Below, piece by piece: positions 44,892 through 54,727 of a stretch of DNA of 64,000 nucleotides. The stretch lies in assembly GCF_002797735.1 (NCBI RefSeq), contig NZ_PGFG01000001.1, forward strand, positions 1,364,001 to 1,428,000, in the 5' to 3' direction. Under the pieces are notes generated by a model that worked only from the letters and a program-made list of their open reading frames with translations, was not told where the DNA came from and did no database searches. Source of the stretch: Thermoflavifilum aggregans. GTDB taxonomy: Bacteria > Bacteroidota > Bacteroidia > Chitinophagales > Chitinophagaceae. The position numbers and the translations under genes are program-made. Each line of letters begins with the position of its first letter. The first letter of the stretch is position 1.

Positions 44892-46016
44892 ATGATGAAA
44901 GAAAACAAGAACATCCATCAGTTTATATGTCTGTGTATGATGGTGGTGGTATTTGCTTTGCCTCCTTCTCGTACACTAAAATCCCTTTCACCCATACCCG
45001 TGGGTGTAGCTATCGGATATGCACCCATGATTTTTGATTCCACATATCGCAATATCGTTTTGCAACAGTTCAGCCAGGTTACTTTTGAATATGCTTTGAA
45101 AAATGGTGCCGTTGTACAACCAAACGGACGATTTGATTTTCATCAGGCTGATTCGCTCGTAGCCATCTGTATGCAGGCAGGCTTGCAGATATACGGTCAT
45201 ACCTTATGCTGGTATCAAAACAATTCGCCGTACATGCATCAGTTGGCACATGATTCAGCAGCCCTGGAACAGTTTCTCCGGAATTACATTTTTACCGTGA
45301 TGCACAGATATCCGCAAATAAAAGCCTGGGATGTGGTGAATGAAGCTGTGGATGACAGCACAGGCGCGTTGCGGGTGGCCGGCCCGGTAAAGCTGGGTTA
45401 TTTTTACTGGGGCAAATATCTGGGTCCGCATTATGTGGAAAGAGCCTTTCAGTATGCACATGAAGCAAATCCGCATGCAGAGCTGTTTTACAACGATTAT
45501 GATCTCGAATGCAATCCGCGCAAACTGCAGGGCGTATTACAACTCATCCGCACCCTGCGTGCGCATCATATTCCCATCACGGGCATAGGTACTCAGATGC
45601 ACATCAGCATACTCACGCCCGACAGTGGTATTGATCGCATGTTTCAAGCACTGGCAGCTACGGGATTGCAGGTGCGTATATCGGAGCTTGATATTCGCAT
45701 CAATCCCCATCATCAGCCTTCCTTCCGGCCTACACCCGAATTGTTGCAACAACAGGCAGCCAAAGCTGCTTATGTAATTCGTGCGTATTTCCGCTATGTG
45801 CCGCCTGCTCAACGACACGATATCACCTTCTGGAATGTAGGTGATCGGGATAGCTGGATTGTGCGGGCTTTGCACGAACAAGATGCTCCGGCATTGTATG
45901 ATACCGCTTATCATCCCAAACCTATGTATGATTCCGTTTATCAGGCGTTGCAGGAAGCACATAAGGCTTCTGCTTTCCGATACAAACAACTACCTGTTTC
46001 ATCGGCTTATCCTTAG
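44892..46016 (+). CDS. GH10 endo-xylanase, single-domain
   Basis: 374 residues with an N-terminal hydrophobic signal segment (about 10-25) and no lipobox, so it may be periplasmic. The GH10 barrel is uninterrupted: Y-G-H-T-L-C-W-Y (101-108), acid/base E151 in W-D-V-V-N-E-A, F-Y-N-D-Y-D-L-E, nucleophile E265 in R-I-S-E-L-D and D-R-D-S-W-I. Odd: the usual T-x-E-N-E-M-K loop that contacts the -2 xylose reads T-F-E-Y-A-L-K (64-70), with tyrosine in place of the conserved asparagine, so subsite binding may differ. Probably cleaves imported xylo-oligosaccharides. An alternative ATG is one codon downstream. Confidence 0.9.
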   Translation: MMKENKNIHQFICLCMMVVVFALPPSRTLKSLSPIPVGVAIGYAPMIFDSTYRNIVLQQFSQVTFEYALKNGAVVQPNGRFDFHQADSLVAICMQAGLQIYGHTLCWYQNNSPYMHQLAHDSAALEQFLRNYIFTVMHRYPQIKAWDVVNEAVDDSTGALRVAGPVKLGYFYWGKYLGPHYVERAFQYAHEANPHAELFYNDYDLECNPRKLQGVLQLIRTLRAHHIPITGIGTQMHISILTPDSGIDRMFQALAATGLQVRISELDIRINPHHQPSFRPTPELLQQQAAKAAYVIRAYFRYVPPAQRHDITFWNVGDRDSWIVRALHEQDAPALYDTAYHPKPMYDSVYQALQEAHKASAFRYKQLPVSSAYP

Positions 46017-46061
46017 TTTTGTCAGGTAAACAACATTATTTGATCTTAAAAAACATCAACT

Positions 46062-47390
46062 ATGCAAGTATTAACTGGCGACAAAGAGTATTTCAAAGGC
46101 ATTTCGCAAATCAGGTATGAAGGTCCGGAAAGCGATAATCTGCTGGCCTTTCACTGGTATGATGAAAACCGTGTGGTACGTGGCAAAACCATGAAAGAAC
46201 ATTTTCGCTTTGCCTGTGCTTACTGGCATTCATTCTGCAACACCGGCGCCGATCCTTTTGGCGTGGGCACACTCGATTTTCCCTGGAATCAAAATCCGGA
46301 TCCTATCCAACGGGCGAAAGATAAAATGGATGCGGCTTTTGAGTTCATGACCAAAATGAATCTGCCTTTTTATTGTTTTCATGATGTAGATGTGGTGGAT
46401 TTTACGGATGATATCCGGGAAAATGAACGCAGGCTCCAGCAAATCGTGGAATATGCGAAGCAAAAACAGCAGGCCAGCGGCATTCAGCTGTTGTGGGGCA
46501 CGGCCAATTTGTTTTCTCATAAACGATATATGAACGGAGCCGCTACCAATCCGGATTTTCTTGTACTGGCACATGCAGCTGCTCAGGTGAAAGCTGCACT
46601 GGATGCCACGATTTATCTGGGTGGTGCCAATTATGTGTTCTGGGGTGGAAGGGAAGGGTATATGAGTTTGCTCAACACCCATATGAAACGCGAGCGCGAA
46701 CATTTTGCCATGTTTTTGCACAAAGCCCGTGATTATGCCCGTAGCCAGGGTTTCAAAGGAAATTTTTTTATTGAACCCAAACCCTGTGAACCTACCAAAC
46801 ACCAGTATGATTATGATGCGGCCACGGTGATTGGCTTTTTGCGCGAGTTTGATCTCATGCAGGATTTTAAACTGAATATTGAAGTGAATCATGCCACGCT
46901 GGCAGGACACACATTTACGCACGAGCTGCAGGTCGCTGCCGATGCCGGTTTGCTGGGTTCCATTGATGCCAACCGGGGTGATTATCAAAATGGCTGGGAT
47001 ACCGATCAGTTTCCCAACAACATCAACGAGCTGGTGGAAGCCATGCTGGTGATTCTGGAAGCAGGCGGATTGCAGGGCGGCGGCGTGAACTTCGATGCCA
47101 AGCGCAGACGGAATTCCACAGATCCGGAAGATTTGTTTTATGCCCATATATGCGGCATGGATGCCTTTGCCCGTGCCTTGCTGATTGCCGATCGGATACT
47201 GGAAGATGGGCGCTATCAGGCATTCAGGCGCCAGCGTTACGCTTCGTTCGATGAAGGACTGGGTAAAGCTTTTGAGCAGGGTAAAGTTTCACTCGAACAA
47301 TTGCGCGATTATGCGATCGCACAGGGTGAGCCGCGGCAGACGAGCGGTCGGCAGGAATGGATCGAACTGCTGATCAATAGATTCATTTAA
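46062..47390 (+). CDS. xylA: Xylose isomerase
   Basis: 442 residues, class II xylose isomerase length. It has the catalytic H-D-V-D (H107/D110), the G-G-R-E-G-Y motif, [26 protein letters not shown] and the metal ligands in S-I-D-A-N-R-G-D and W-D-T-D-Q-F-P. It converts D-xylose to D-xylulose in the cytoplasm with Mg or Mn. It lies in the middle of the xylan PUL, after GH10 (45-bp gap) and before the esterases, linking polymer breakdown to entry into the pentose phosphate pathway. No xylulokinase gene is in the window. Confidence 0.97.
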   Translation: MQVLTGDKEYFKGISQIRYEGPESDNLLAFHWYDENRVVRGKTMKEHFRFACAYWHSFCNTGADPFGVGTLDFPWNQNPDPIQRAKDKMDAAFEFMTKMNLPFYCFHDVDVVDFTDDIRENERRLQQIVEYAKQKQQASGIQLLWGTANLFSHKRYMNGAATNPDFLVLAHAAAQVKAALDATIYLGGANYVFWGGREGYMSLLNTHMKREREHFAMFLHKARDYARSQGFKGNFFIEPKPCEPTKHQYDYDAATVIGFLREFDLMQDFKLNIEVNHATLAGHTFTHELQVAADAGLLGSIDANRGDYQNGWDTDQFPNNINELVEAMLVILEAGGLQGGGVNFDAKRRRNSTDPEDLFYAHICGMDAFARALLIADRILEDGRYQAFRRQRYASFDEGLGKAFEQGKVSLEQLRDYAIAQGEPRQTSGRQEWIELLINRFI

Positions 47391-47464
47391 GACGGGTGAA
47401 ACTCTCCACATTCAGATTGCCATTGCTCATTTTCCGATGGCCGATGTAGTAAAAAGATTATGAT

Positions 47465-49447
47465 ATGCCAATCAGTTTGATCATTCGCCGGGGAAGTTTA
47501 TGGATTTTGTGGCTGGCTTGTTGGCATGCAGGTCTGGCGCAGATTCGGCTGCCTCGCATCATCAGCGACGGCATGGTTTTGCAGCGCAACGACAGTGCCC
47601 GCATCTGGGGCTGGGCCTCGCCACACGAACAAATCCGGCTGATCTTTCTGCAGCATACCTACGTTACACAGGCCGATGCTGCTGGCCACTGGCAGATTCG
47701 CCTGATACCAGCACCGGCCGGTGGCCCTTATGCCATGGAAATTGACGGTAACAACCATATCACCCTGAAAGATATCTACATCGGGGATGTATGGCTTTGC
47801 TCCGGCCAATCGAACATGCAGTTACCTATGCGAAGGGTGCAGCCCCGTTATGCTGCTCTGATGGCGCAGGTGCATAAACCCGAAATCCGCCAGTTCCTTG
47901 TGCCCATGCAGATGAATTTTCAGCATCCGGAACAGGATTTTTCTTCCGGAGAATGGTTGCCTGCCAACGATTGGACGGTGTTAGATTTCAGTGCCACGGC
48001 TTATTTTTTTGCGCGGGCGCTGTATGAAAAATACCATGTGCCCATCGGCCTGATCAACGCCAGCGTAGGCGGCACCCCTATTCAGGCCTGGATGAGCCGC
48101 GACGCATTGAGAGATTTTCCGGAGGAATTGGCCACAGCCGATCATTATGCCGACCGGCATTTTGTGGACAGTGTTTTGCGTGAAAACCGGCAGCATGCCG
48201 AAAGCTGGATGATGCCCGCCTGGCAGCACGACAGCGGCTGGCAGCATTCGCCGCCCTGGTACGAAAGTTTATCCTCCGCTGCCATGTCGCACTGGAAGCC
48301 CACGGAAGTGCCCGGTTTTTGGGACCAGTCTCCATGGAAGGATTTTTATGGCATCGTCTGGCTGAAAAAAACTTTTGTGCTTTCCGAAGCCCGGCTGGCG
48401 CGCTGGAAAAATCAGCATGTGCCCGTCACTCTTTGGCTGGGCCGTCTGGTAGATGCCGATTACACCTATCTGAACGGTGCTTTTGTGGGTAATATCACCT
48501 ACCAGTATCCTCCGCGCATCTATCCCGTGGCTGTGGATCTGCTGAAGCCAGGTGAGAATGAAATCACTGTCAGGCTCATGCATCAGTCGGGCCTGCCTTG
48601 GGGTTTTGTGCCGGATAAAACCTATGCTTTAGTGGCCGGCCATGACACCCTTTCTTTACAGGGGGAGTGGAAATATCGCATTGGCTGCAATATGCCTGCA
48701 ATGCAGGGGCAGGTGTTTGTGCAATATCAGCCAACCGGACTATTCAATGGCATGATAGCTCCGCTGTTGCCCTATACAATCCGCGGTGCTGTGTGGTACC
48801 AGGGAGAATCGAACACGGCTCATCCGGAAGAGTATGCTGTGTGGTTGAAAGACATGATTCAGGACTGGCGGGAAAAATGGCAGCAAGGCAATTTTCCGTT
48901 CCTGATTGTACAGCTGCCCAATTACGGTTTCCCGGCAAAAGATCCGAATGCATGGAGCGGATGGGCTCTGGTACGGCAAGCCCAGCTTCAAGCTTTGCAG
49001 CTGCCCAATACCGGCATGGCGGTGACGATTGATATCGGGGAATGGAATGATGTGCATCCGCTCGATAAAAAAGATGTAGGTGAACGACTCGCACTTGCAG
49101 CCGAAAAAGTGGCATTCGGTGAGCATAACACCTCTCCGGGGCCCTTGTGTGTGTCAGCTGTACGACAAAATGAACGGGTGGTATTGCATTTCACCCATAT
49201 CGGCAAAGGCTTGCAGGCCAAAGGAAAAGACGGGTGGTTGCATGAGTTTCTCATTGCCGGTGCCGATCATCATTTTGTCCGGGCAAAAGCCCGCATGGTA
49301 GGCCCCGATGCAGTAGAGGTCTGGAGTGATGAAGTAAAACATCCGGCGGAAGTGCGCTATGCCTGGAGCGATAGCCCGGTTCAGCCCAATCTGTACAACA
49401 GTGAGGGGCTACCGGCCTCTCCATTCCGCATAGAAATCAAACCATGA
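47465..49447 (+). CDS. SASA-type carbohydrate acetylesterase (sialate O-acetylesterase family)
   Basis: 660 residues, SGNH-fold esterase. Signal segment about 10-25 (W-L-A-C-W-H-A-G-L-A-Q). The nucleophile is S116 in C-S-G-Q-S-N-M; the block Y-Q-G-E-S-N near residue 445 and the D-x-x-H pair in E-W-N-D-V-H-P-L-D near 525 complete the site. Between them (about 290-400) is a galactose-binding-like beta-sandwich (V-T-L-W-L-G-R-L-V-D-A-D-Y-T-Y-L-N-G). Relatives remove O-acetyl groups from sialic acid or xylan; in this locus acetyl-xylan is the likely substrate. One base separates it from the CE15 gene. Confidence 0.88.
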   Translation: MPISLIIRRGSLWILWLACWHAGLAQIRLPRIISDGMVLQRNDSARIWGWASPHEQIRLIFLQHTYVTQADAAGHWQIRLIPAPAGGPYAMEIDGNNHITLKDIYIGDVWLCSGQSNMQLPMRRVQPRYAALMAQVHKPEIRQFLVPMQMNFQHPEQDFSSGEWLPANDWTVLDFSATAYFFARALYEKYHVPIGLINASVGGTPIQAWMSRDALRDFPEELATADHYADRHFVDSVLRENRQHAESWMMPAWQHDSGWQHSPPWYESLSSAAMSHWKPTEVPGFWDQSPWKDFYGIVWLKKTFVLSEARLARWKNQHVPVTLWLGRLVDADYTYLNGAFVGNITYQYPPRIYPVAVDLLKPGENEITVRLMHQSGLPWGFVPDKTYALVAGHDTLSLQGEWKYRIGCNMPAMQGQVFVQYQPTGLFNGMIAPLLPYTIRGAVWYQGESNTAHPEEYAVWLKDMIQDWREKWQQGNFPFLIVQLPNYGFPAKDPNAWSGWALVRQAQLQALQLPNTGMAVTIDIGEWNDVHPLDKKDVGERLALAAEKVAFGEHNTSPGPLCVSAVRQNERVVLHFTHIGKGLQAKGKDGWLHEFLIAGADHHFVRAKARMVGPDAVEVWSDEVKHPAEVRYAWSDSPVQPNLYNSEGLPASPFRIEIKP

Positions 49448-49448
49448 T

Positions 49449-50855
49449 ATGAAGCGATTTGTTTGTCGGCCTTTCTGGCTCATTTTCGGATTCACGGTGA
49501 CTTGCCTGGGTGTCGCCCGGCTGCATGCCCAGCAGCAGGCCGATACGGCGCTGATAAGAAAATTCCGCGAACAGCAGCAACAGATCTATCAGGCTTCAGC
49601 CCGCGATCGCCAGCTCATGCTCGAGCAGCTGCATATTGATTCCTTGCGCCCGGGTTACGATCCCAATCCAGGTTCGAAGTATCCACCCAATACCGACGAA
49701 TCCCGGGCCAATCCTTATTCTTCTTTGCCGGATCCCCTGGTATGCAACGATGGGGAGATTGTGACCACGCCTGAGCAATGGTGGCAAAAGCGTCGCCCCG
49801 AAATCATCGCCGCTTTTGATACCTGTATTTACGGTCAGGTGCCCGTACATACGCCGGCCGTACACTGGCAGGTAGTGGAAGAAAAGCGTGATACCCAGTA
49901 CCGGATTCCGGTGTATGTCAGACAGGTGGTGGGGCATGTAGACAATAGCCTGGATACGGCGATTCACGTAGATATTCAGCTGACACTGGTATTGCCGGCA
50001 AAAGTTTCCCGTCCGGTGCCGGTGATGATGGAGTTCGGGTTTATGTTTCCACCCGGATTTCGTTTGCCTGCATTTATGCGCGACAGTTCCACACCCTGGC
50101 AGCAGCTGGTGTTGCAGCAGGGCTGGGGATATGCGATTCTGAATCCCACTTCGGTGCAAGAAGATAACGGTGCCGGACTAACCCGGGGCATCATCGGCTT
50201 GTGCAACCAGGGCAGGCCCCGCAAGCCTGCTGACTGGGGCGCTTTGCGTGCCTGGGCTTGGGGAGCCAGCCGGGCACTCGATTACTTGGAAACCGTGCCG
50301 CAGGTGAATGCCCGGAAGGTGGGTATAGAAGGTGTTTCGCGTTATGGCAAGGCCGCCTTGGTGACCATGGCTTATGATCAACGTTTTGCCATTGCCCTGA
50401 TCGGCTCTTCCGGCAAAGGTGGGGCCACCCTCTATCGCCGCGATTTCGGCGAGGGCATGGGTAATCTGGCCAGCAGCGCGGAATACCATTGGTTTTGCGG
50501 CAATTTCCTGAAGTACGACGGTCCGCTCACAGCCAGCGATTTGCCTGTGGATGCACATGAACTCATCGCCTTGTGTGCGCCCCGGCCGGTTTTCATCAGC
50601 GAAGGTTCGCCGCAGGTGGAAGGTAATTGGGTGGATGATCGTGGACAGTTTATGGCTGAAGTGGCCGCCGGACCCGTGTATCGCCTGCTGGGCAAAAAAG
50701 ACCTGGGCACAACGGAAATGCCTCCTATGGGCACAGCGCTGATCAGCGGTGAACTGGCCTTCCGCCAACATTTCGACGGCCATACGGATGGTCCGAACTG
50801 GCCCTGGTTTATCCAATGGGCACACAGGTATCTCTCTGCCGATGGGCAGAAATAA
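49449..50855 (+). CDS. CE15 glucuronoyl esterase
   Basis: 468 residues, signal peptide about 1-27. Alpha/beta hydrolase fold with the CE15 nucleophile motif G-V-S-R-Y-G-K (S297, R298), V replacing the cysteine of disulfide-bearing members. The likely acid is in I-S-E-G-S-P-Q-V-E-G-N-W and the catalytic histidine in F-D-G-H-T-D-G-P-N-W-P near the C-terminus. CE15 enzymes hydrolyse the ester between lignin alcohols and 4-O-methylglucuronic acid on xylan, or methyl glucuronate. It sits between the acetylesterase and the GH115 alpha-glucuronidase that would act next on the freed uronic acid. The 130-bp gap after it holds no clear terminator. Confidence 0.9.
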   Translation: MKRFVCRPFWLIFGFTVTCLGVARLHAQQQADTALIRKFREQQQQIYQASARDRQLMLEQLHIDSLRPGYDPNPGSKYPPNTDESRANPYSSLPDPLVCNDGEIVTTPEQWWQKRRPEIIAAFDTCIYGQVPVHTPAVHWQVVEEKRDTQYRIPVYVRQVVGHVDNSLDTAIHVDIQLTLVLPAKVSRPVPVMMEFGFMFPPGFRLPAFMRDSSTPWQQLVLQQGWGYAILNPTSVQEDNGAGLTRGIIGLCNQGRPRKPADWGALRAWAWGASRALDYLETVPQVNARKVGIEGVSRYGKAALVTMAYDQRFAIALIGSSGKGGATLYRRDFGEGMGNLASSAEYHWFCGNFLKYDGPLTASDLPVDAHELIALCAPRPVFISEGSPQVEGNWVDDRGQFMAEVAAGPVYRLLGKKDLGTTEMPPMGTALISGELAFRQHFDGHTDGPNWPWFIQWAHRYLSADGQK

Positions 50856-50985
50856 TAATCCATCCATGCCGTAAATCAGGATATTTTGGAAAACAGTTTT
50901 TCGGCGCACGAGCTGCGCTATTTGTGTGGGACCTACGAAATGCTCATAAAAAGATGTTTTGATATACACGTTAACTGATGGTGAC

Positions 50986-53838
50986 ATGAAAAAAGTATTG
51001 TTTTTAGCCGGGTGTTTGGGATTGATAAAAATATGGCCTGCATGCGCCCAGATGCAGGTGAGTCATGTGCCCACGCATGGTGCTTTTCCGCTGGTGTCTG
51101 AAAAACAGGCCGCCGTGATTTGCGTTGACCCGCAGGATGAAGGACTGGTGCAAAAAGTGGCCGGGTTCTTTCAGCAGGATCTGGAACGAGTCACCGGCAA
51201 ACAGGCGGTCATAGCCCATCAGCCACGAGGCAAATTTGTGGTCATCATCGGCACCATCGGGAAATCTGCCTGGATTCATACCCTTGTACAACGCCATGTG
51301 TTTGATACCGTTGATCTTTCCGGCAAATGGGAAACGTTTAAAATCCAGCTCATCCGTCGTCCAATACCCGGTGTTGAACAAGCGCTGGTCATTGCCGGCA
51401 GTGACCGGAGGGGAGTTGCGTATGGTGTATTTACCATTTCACGGCAGATGGGCGTTTCGCCATGGTACTGGTGGGCCGATGTGCCGGTAAAACGCCAGCC
51501 GAACTTGTTTATCAGCCTCTCGCATCCGGTAATGGATTATCCGCGGGTGAAATACCGGGGGATTTTTTTGAATGATGAAGCGCCTGCTTTATCCGGATGG
51601 GTAAAAGAAAAATACGGCGGATTCAATCATCTGTTTTACGAAAAAGTGTTTGAACTCATCCTGCGTTTGCGGGGAAATTATCTCTGGCCGGCCATGTGGG
51701 GCAGTGCTTTCAATCTCGATGATACGCTGAATCCCATCCTGGCCAATGAATACGGTATTGTCATGGGTACATCCCATCACGAGCCCATGATGCGGGCTCA
51801 GCAGGAATGGATCCGGCTGGGGCACGGGCCCTGGGATTATCAAACCAACGACAGCGTGTTAAGGGCATTCTGGCGAGAAGGCATTGAACACATGGATCAT
51901 CATGAAAGTATTGTTACCATTGGCATGCGGGGTAATGGCGATATGCCCATGAGCGATACGGCCAATATTGCCCTGCTGGAACGGATTGTGCACGACCAGC
52001 GGCAGATTATTGCCGAAGTTACCGGCAAACCCGCATCGGAAACGCCGCAGGACTGGGCATTGTACAAGGAGGTGCAGGAATATTACGACCGCGGCATGCG
52101 TGTACCCGACGATGTGACTCTTTTGTTTTCGGATGATAACTGGGGCAATATCCGCCGTTTGCCTGAATTAAAAGACAGCAGCAGGCCGGGCGGCTTTGGT
52201 GTGTACTATCATTTTGATTATGTGGGTGATCCGCGCAATTACAAATGGCTCAACACCAACCAGGTTGAACGCGTGTGGGAACAAATGCATCTGGCTTATG
52301 CTTGGCATGCCCGCCGCATCTGGATTGTGAACGTGGGCGACCTGAAACCCATGGAATTACCCATCAGCTTTTTCCTCGATTATGCCTGGAATCCTGACCT
52401 GTGGCCGGCTTCCCGCTTGCCCGATTACTACCGGCAATGGGCAGCCGAACAGTTTAATGACAGCTTGGCCGCTCCTGTGGCCTATTTTCTGGCACAATAC
52501 ACCAAATTCAATGCCCGCCGCAAACCCGAACTGCTGACACCTTTCACTTACAGCCTCACTCATTATGATGAGGCCGAACGGGTTGTTCAAGCTTATCAGC
52601 AGCTGGCCGACAGCGCCCAGCATGTATATGACCGGCTGGATAGCATGTATCGCGATGCTTATTACCAGTTGGTACTCTATCCCATCCTGGCCTGTGCCAA
52701 TCTGAATGAGCTGTACGTAACGGTGGGTAAAAACCGCCTGTACGCCCTGCAGGGCAGAGCTATAACCAATTCCCTGGCCGACAAGGCTCATGCTTTGTAT
52801 GAACGCGACAGCCTGTTGTCGTTTACCTACAACCATGTGATAGCGCATGGCAAATGGAATCACATGATGGATCAATCGCATATCGGTTACATTTACTGGC
52901 AGGAGCCGGGCAGAAACTTTATGCCCATCACGGCGACCTTGCAGCTCCCCGATCGGGCTGAAATGGGTGTGGATGTGGCTGGGGGCCCATCGTATGATCC
53001 GCACGATCAGCAAACCTTGTTTCAACTTCCCATCTGCTCGCCTTTTCAGACGGATACACCCTTGTACGTGGATATCTACAACAAAGGCCTGCAACCATTT
53101 CATGTGCAGCTCCATGCCACAGCCCCATGGATTCAGCTGTCTGCCACAAAAGCCGACATCACTTCGCAGCAACAGATCCAGGTTCGGGTGAACTGGCAAC
53201 AGGCTCCCCAGGGCTGGGATACAAGCTGGATCCATATCCTGGCATCAACTCATCAGGCAGTACATATCCGCCTCATCACCTTCCATCCTGATACCGCTTT
53301 GCTGCAGCATCGGCAAGGTTTTATTGAAAGCAATGGTTATGTTTCCATAGAAGCGCCGCATGCCACGCGCATCGTGAATGATGCAGAAGTACACTGGATT
53401 GAAATTCCCAATCTGGGCCGTACATCCTCAGCTATGACCATCATGCCCGTAACGGCTAGTCCCGTATCTGCAGATGATGCGCATGCGCATCTGGAATACA
53501 ATATGCTGCTCTTCGATACCGGAAAAGCAAAAGTTACCGTATATCTTTCACCCACCTTGCCCTTCCATAAAAAAGGCCTGAGATATGCTATAGCGTTTGA
53601 TGATGATACCCCGCAAATCGTAAATATGAATGCCGATGACTCTGATCAAACCTGGGCAAAGCATGTGAGTGATAACATCAATATGCAGATAACTATCCAT
53701 TATATCCACCAGCCGGGCTGGCATACGCTGAAATGCTGGGTTGTGGATCCTGGTGTGGTGTTGCAAAAAATAGTGGTTGATATGGGTGGTGAACAATCCA
53801 GTTATCTCGGTCCACCTGAAAGTTACAGATATCCATAA
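50986..53838 (+). CDS. GH115 xylan alpha-1,2-glucuronidase
   Basis: About 950 residues from the ATG at 50986 (M-K-K-V-L-F-L-A-G-C-L-G); the earlier ATG at 50959 adds nine residues before the signal. Size and conserved blocks fit GH115: R-G-I-F-L-N-D-E-A-P-A-L-S-G-W near residue 192, L-W-P-A-M-W-G-S-A-F near 230, G-M-R-G-N-G-D-M-P near 313 and F-S-D-D-N-W-G-N near 385. GH115 enzymes remove 4-O-methylglucuronic acid from internal xylose units of polymeric or long xylan. The secreted form suggests periplasmic or surface action. Last clear gene of the xylan PUL. Confidence 0.93.
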   Translation: MKKVLFLAGCLGLIKIWPACAQMQVSHVPTHGAFPLVSEKQAAVICVDPQDEGLVQKVAGFFQQDLERVTGKQAVIAHQPRGKFVVIIGTIGKSAWIHTLVQRHVFDTVDLSGKWETFKIQLIRRPIPGVEQALVIAGSDRRGVAYGVFTISRQMGVSPWYWWADVPVKRQPNLFISLSHPVMDYPRVKYRGIFLNDEAPALSGWVKEKYGGFNHLFYEKVFELILRLRGNYLWPAMWGSAFNLDDTLNPILANEYGIVMGTSHHEPMMRAQQEWIRLGHGPWDYQTNDSVLRAFWREGIEHMDHHESIVTIGMRGNGDMPMSDTANIALLERIVHDQRQIIAEVTGKPASETPQDWALYKEVQEYYDRGMRVPDDVTLLFSDDNWGNIRRLPELKDSSRPGGFGVYYHFDYVGDPRNYKWLNTNQVERVWEQMHLAYAWHARRIWIVNVGDLKPMELPISFFLDYAWNPDLWPASRLPDYYRQWAAEQFNDSLAAPVAYFLAQYTKFNARRKPELLTPFTYSLTHYDEAERVVQAYQQLADSAQHVYDRLDSMYRDAYYQLVLYPILACANLNELYVTVGKNRLYALQGRAITNSLADKAHALYERDSLLSFTYNHVIAHGKWNHMMDQSHIGYIYWQEPGRNFMPITATLQLPDRAEMGVDVAGGPSYDPHDQQTLFQLPICSPFQTDTPLYVDIYNKGLQPFHVQLHATAPWIQLSATKADITSQQQIQVRVNWQQAPQGWDTSWIHILASTHQAVHIRLITFHPDTALLQHRQGFIESNGYVSIEAPHATRIVNDAEVHWIEIPNLGRTSSAMTIMPVTASPVSADDAHAHLEYNMLLFDTGKAKVTVYLSPTLPFHKKGLRYAIAFDDDTPQIVNMNADDSDQTWAKHVSDNINMQITIHYIHQPGWHTLKCWVVDPGVVLQKIVVDMGGEQSSYLGPPESYRYP

Positions 53839-53891
53839 TTTTTCTGTTAATTTGCCCGTCTGTCATATTTAACTCTAAATACCTTATCCAG

Positions 53892-54425
53892 ATGGCAAAT
53901 AATGTGGGCATCGGCACACGCGTCAAACATCCAACTTATGGCGAAGGCGTAATATTCAGGCAGGATTTGGTTTATTATCATATCATGTTTCCGGGAAAAG
54001 GTGCTGTGGAGATTGCTAAAAATTATGACGGGCTGGAAGTCATTGAAGCTGTCAACCAGGATGAATCGTATATCACGAGAGAATATCTGGAAAATATCAT
54101 CCGGCAAACCATTGAAGAATACACAGACATCATCACGCCTGTGCCGCTGGGCAATAAATGGATGAAAGGCAAACTGATCCTCCAGCCTTCAGATGAACAG
54201 TTAAAACCCAAAGAAATTCCTGTCGAAGTATTTTTTCATAAAATCGTGATGCTGCGCGACCGGTTGCGTGTATTGGAACAAAAAATAAACAGCCATAAAG
54301 GCCTGAGTGAAGAAGAAAAAATTGATCTACAGCAATACATTACCCGATGCTATGGTTCGCTCACTACTTTCAATGTATTGTTCCGCGATAAAAAAGATTG
54401 GTTTGTGGGAGAAGGGGATGGATGA
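53892..54425 (+). CDS. Conserved protein of unknown function with PcrA-tudor-like N-terminus
   Basis: 177 residues, no signal or membrane segment. The first ~45 residues (G-T-R-V-K-H-P-T-Y-G-E-G-V-I) resemble the small SH3/tudor-like fold at the C-terminus of UvrD/PcrA helicases, which binds RNA polymerase. The rest is charged and helical, with M-L-R-D-R-L-R-V-L-E-Q-K-I-N suggesting a short coiled coil near residues 118-135. Similar proteins are common in Bacteroidota without assigned function. It follows GH115 by 53 bp and may be transcribed alone. A link to polymerase or nucleic acid is inferred from the motif only. Confidence 0.6.
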   Translation: MANNVGIGTRVKHPTYGEGVIFRQDLVYYHIMFPGKGAVEIAKNYDGLEVIEAVNQDESYITREYLENIIRQTIEEYTDIITPVPLGNKWMKGKLILQPSDEQLKPKEIPVEVFFHKIVMLRDRLRVLEQKINSHKGLSEEEKIDLQQYITRCYGSLTTFNVLFRDKKDWFVGEGDG

Positions 54426-54727
54426 GGCGCTTCATCCTGGGGCATGAGTCTTTACTCATCCATTCCGATATTATATTACCTGCGAAAGGAAAGCCTGCCT
54501 TTTCAATAAGCCTGTTGAAATGTGATGGAATTTTACTGTTTTTTTTCAGGCAGAAATTTTTGGCTGATAAAAACCTGTTCTTTAATTTTGGCACAACTTT
54601 GAGTAATCTAATTACTCATTGTCAGTTTACAACCTGTGACTGACGTGGCGAAGCTTTCAAAAAACCATTCCAATAACGGGTTTCTTCGAAATTTATTGCA
54701 GGTATTTCATATTCATTTGTTATTCCT
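54426..54727 (+). promoter_or_regulatory. Promoter and leader region of the exopolysaccharide operon
   Basis: 302 bp without a gene. Left end: two hairpins, one around the preceding stop codon (GGATGA/TCATCC) and ATGAGT-CTTT-ACTCAT at 54444-54459. Centre: the best promoter match in the window, TTG at 54560-54562, 20 bp, then TAATTTTG at 54583-54590. Downstream, GAGTAAT-CTA-ATTACTC forms a stem in the expected leader. The leader would be about 130 nt before the TTG start of the regulator, room for RNA-level control. Confidence 0.55.

Noticed and set aside
46230-47147. 305-codon reading frame on the minus strand
   Set aside because: Antisense to xylA, a certain gene, and its translation shows no domain.
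54426-54480. Insertion-sequence end
   Set aside because: Two short hairpins near the stop codon looked like terminal repeats, but no partner end, target duplication or transposase is nearby.
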